Assembly (NCBI GenBank): GCA_964634605.1 | Contig: CAZWLJ010000020.1 | Location: forward strand, 1-52,382 | DNA length: 52,382 bases | Source: UPXZ01 sp964634605 | GTDB lineage: Bacteria; Bacteroidota; Bacteroidia; Bacteroidales; Paludibacteraceae | Direction of reading: 5' to 3' | Shown here: piece by piece, positions 51,971-52,382 of the stretch | Layout of the letters: each line of letters begins with the position of its first letter | Position numbering within the stretch: position 1 is the first letter of the stretch | Program-made: the position numbers and the translations under genes | The notes under the pieces: model-generated | Seen by the model: only the letters and a program-made list of their open reading frames with translations | The model's database searches: none | Told to the model about the DNA's origin: nothing

Positions 51971-51978
51971 CAAAAATA
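51971..51978 (-). promoter_or_regulatory. -7 promoter box of glnN
   Basis: The minus strand reads TATTTTTG about 72 bp before the start codon. No -33 TTTG was found, and the region is AT-rich. Confidence 0.4.
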
Positions 51979-52251
51979 GACATTTTGAAATGCATATATT
52001 CATTTTCTGTTGTTTATTTAAATAAGATTATTGTTGGAATCTGAATAAAAAGTATAATGGTTAAAAAAGTTTCAATATGTTATTAAAAATAACTTAAATG
52101 TGATAAACCGAAACAATTCATTATTTTTCTTCCGGGTAATTATCGTTATAAATACTCCTTGTTATAAATTAAAATGCTTTATTACTAAATAGAAAATAGA
52201 ATAAAATGATTGTAAAAATGCTGAATGAGTTTACAAAATGTTTTTTTAATA

Positions 52252-52284
52252 AGGCAGACTATTTCATCACGAAGTAGTCTGCCT
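52252..52284. repeat. hairpin with 10-bp GC-containing stem
   Basis: AGGCAGACTA (52252-52261) pairs with TAGTCTGCCT (52275-52284); a TTTC/GAAG pairing with one wobble extends the stem to a loop of ATCAC. No T-run follows on either strand. It may be a weak terminator of a gene outside the window. Confidence 0.55.
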
Positions 52285-52382
52285 GAATCCATAAAACTTA
52301 AAACAAACAATAATTCTGTAAATTCATTTAGTTTTACTGTGTCTGCTGAAACTGATGACGGATATCAGTATTTCTGATTGAA

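Larger units (their letters stand above)
51900..52382. other. 483-bp AT-rich region upstream of glnN
   Basis: No gene is visible. It contains the glnN -7 box, a direct repeat GTTATAAAT (52145-52153 and 52161-52169, spaced by 16 bp) and a hairpin at 52252-52284. A gene may begin beyond the right edge. Confidence 0.6.

Noticed and set aside
52252..52284. Intrinsic terminator at the right edge
   Set aside because: The stem is good, but the flanks are TTTTTTTAAT before and GAATCC after, so there is no T-run in either direction.
51900..52382. A riboswitch or small RNA upstream of glnN
   Set aside because: The stretch is AT-rich with only one hairpin, which lies far from the predicted transcript start and not in the leader.

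Overview
The window comes from a member of the Bacteroidetes, most likely order Bacteroidales. Three things point there. Promoter boxes of the Bacteroidetes type (TAnnTTTG at about -7, with TTTG 19-20 bp upstream in the best cases) lie before many genes. The gene families include a DUF3256 protein, an S46 dipeptidyl peptidase of DPP7 type, type III glutamine synthetase, a very long signal peptidase I, an HU-HIG protein and a short primary sigma factor without region 1.1. The first large protein ends in what looks like a type IX secretion sorting domain. Start sites lack Shine-Dalgarno sequences. Gene density is normal. No rRNA, tRNA, CRISPR array, insertion sequence or phage gene was seen.

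Layout. 1-7000: an HU-like protein whose promoter and leader carry four 22-23 bp tandem repeats, a secreted two-domain SGNH esterase with a dead second domain, and an NlpE-like lipoprotein plus DPP III pair. 7000-11600, plus strand: a Prx6-type peroxiredoxin, a RecD-like helicase, and two membrane proteins of unknown function (UPF0316, DUF389). 11500-14400: a KamA-family radical SAM protein divergent from butyrate kinase. 14360-21600: an orphan exosortase-like protein, tsaD, a TamB homologue with a probable ATT start, and a DUF3256 protein. 21600-26300: a small surface-polysaccharide patch (GT2, FkbM methyltransferase, GT4, flippase). 26300-34400, minus strand: DPP7, branched-chain aminotransferase, WbqC, lepB, dapB, a CoA-binding protein and aroB.

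34485-37800 is the most unusual part. An ArsR-type regulator with its own palindromic operator leads a tight operon of cysteine-rich small proteins: DUF6132, a DUF2892/YgaP-like membrane protein, a CxxC HMA-like protein and two tandem exported thioredoxins. A DUF302 protein and a Spy-like periplasmic protein follow. The regulator has serines where the classic ArsR metal cysteines sit. I infer a thiol or reactive-sulfur (alternatively metal) stress system of the cell envelope; this is not proven by the sequence.

37800-52382, minus strand: primary sigma factor, a secreted esterase, an HtrA protease with an array of TTTAAC sites upstream, and a nitrogen-assimilation cluster (asnB, gltD, gltB, glnN) with an attenuator-like structure between glnN and gltB. 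A repeat of about 30 bp starts at or just after the stop codons of two unlinked genes (the helicase and gltB), in the same orientation relative to each gene.
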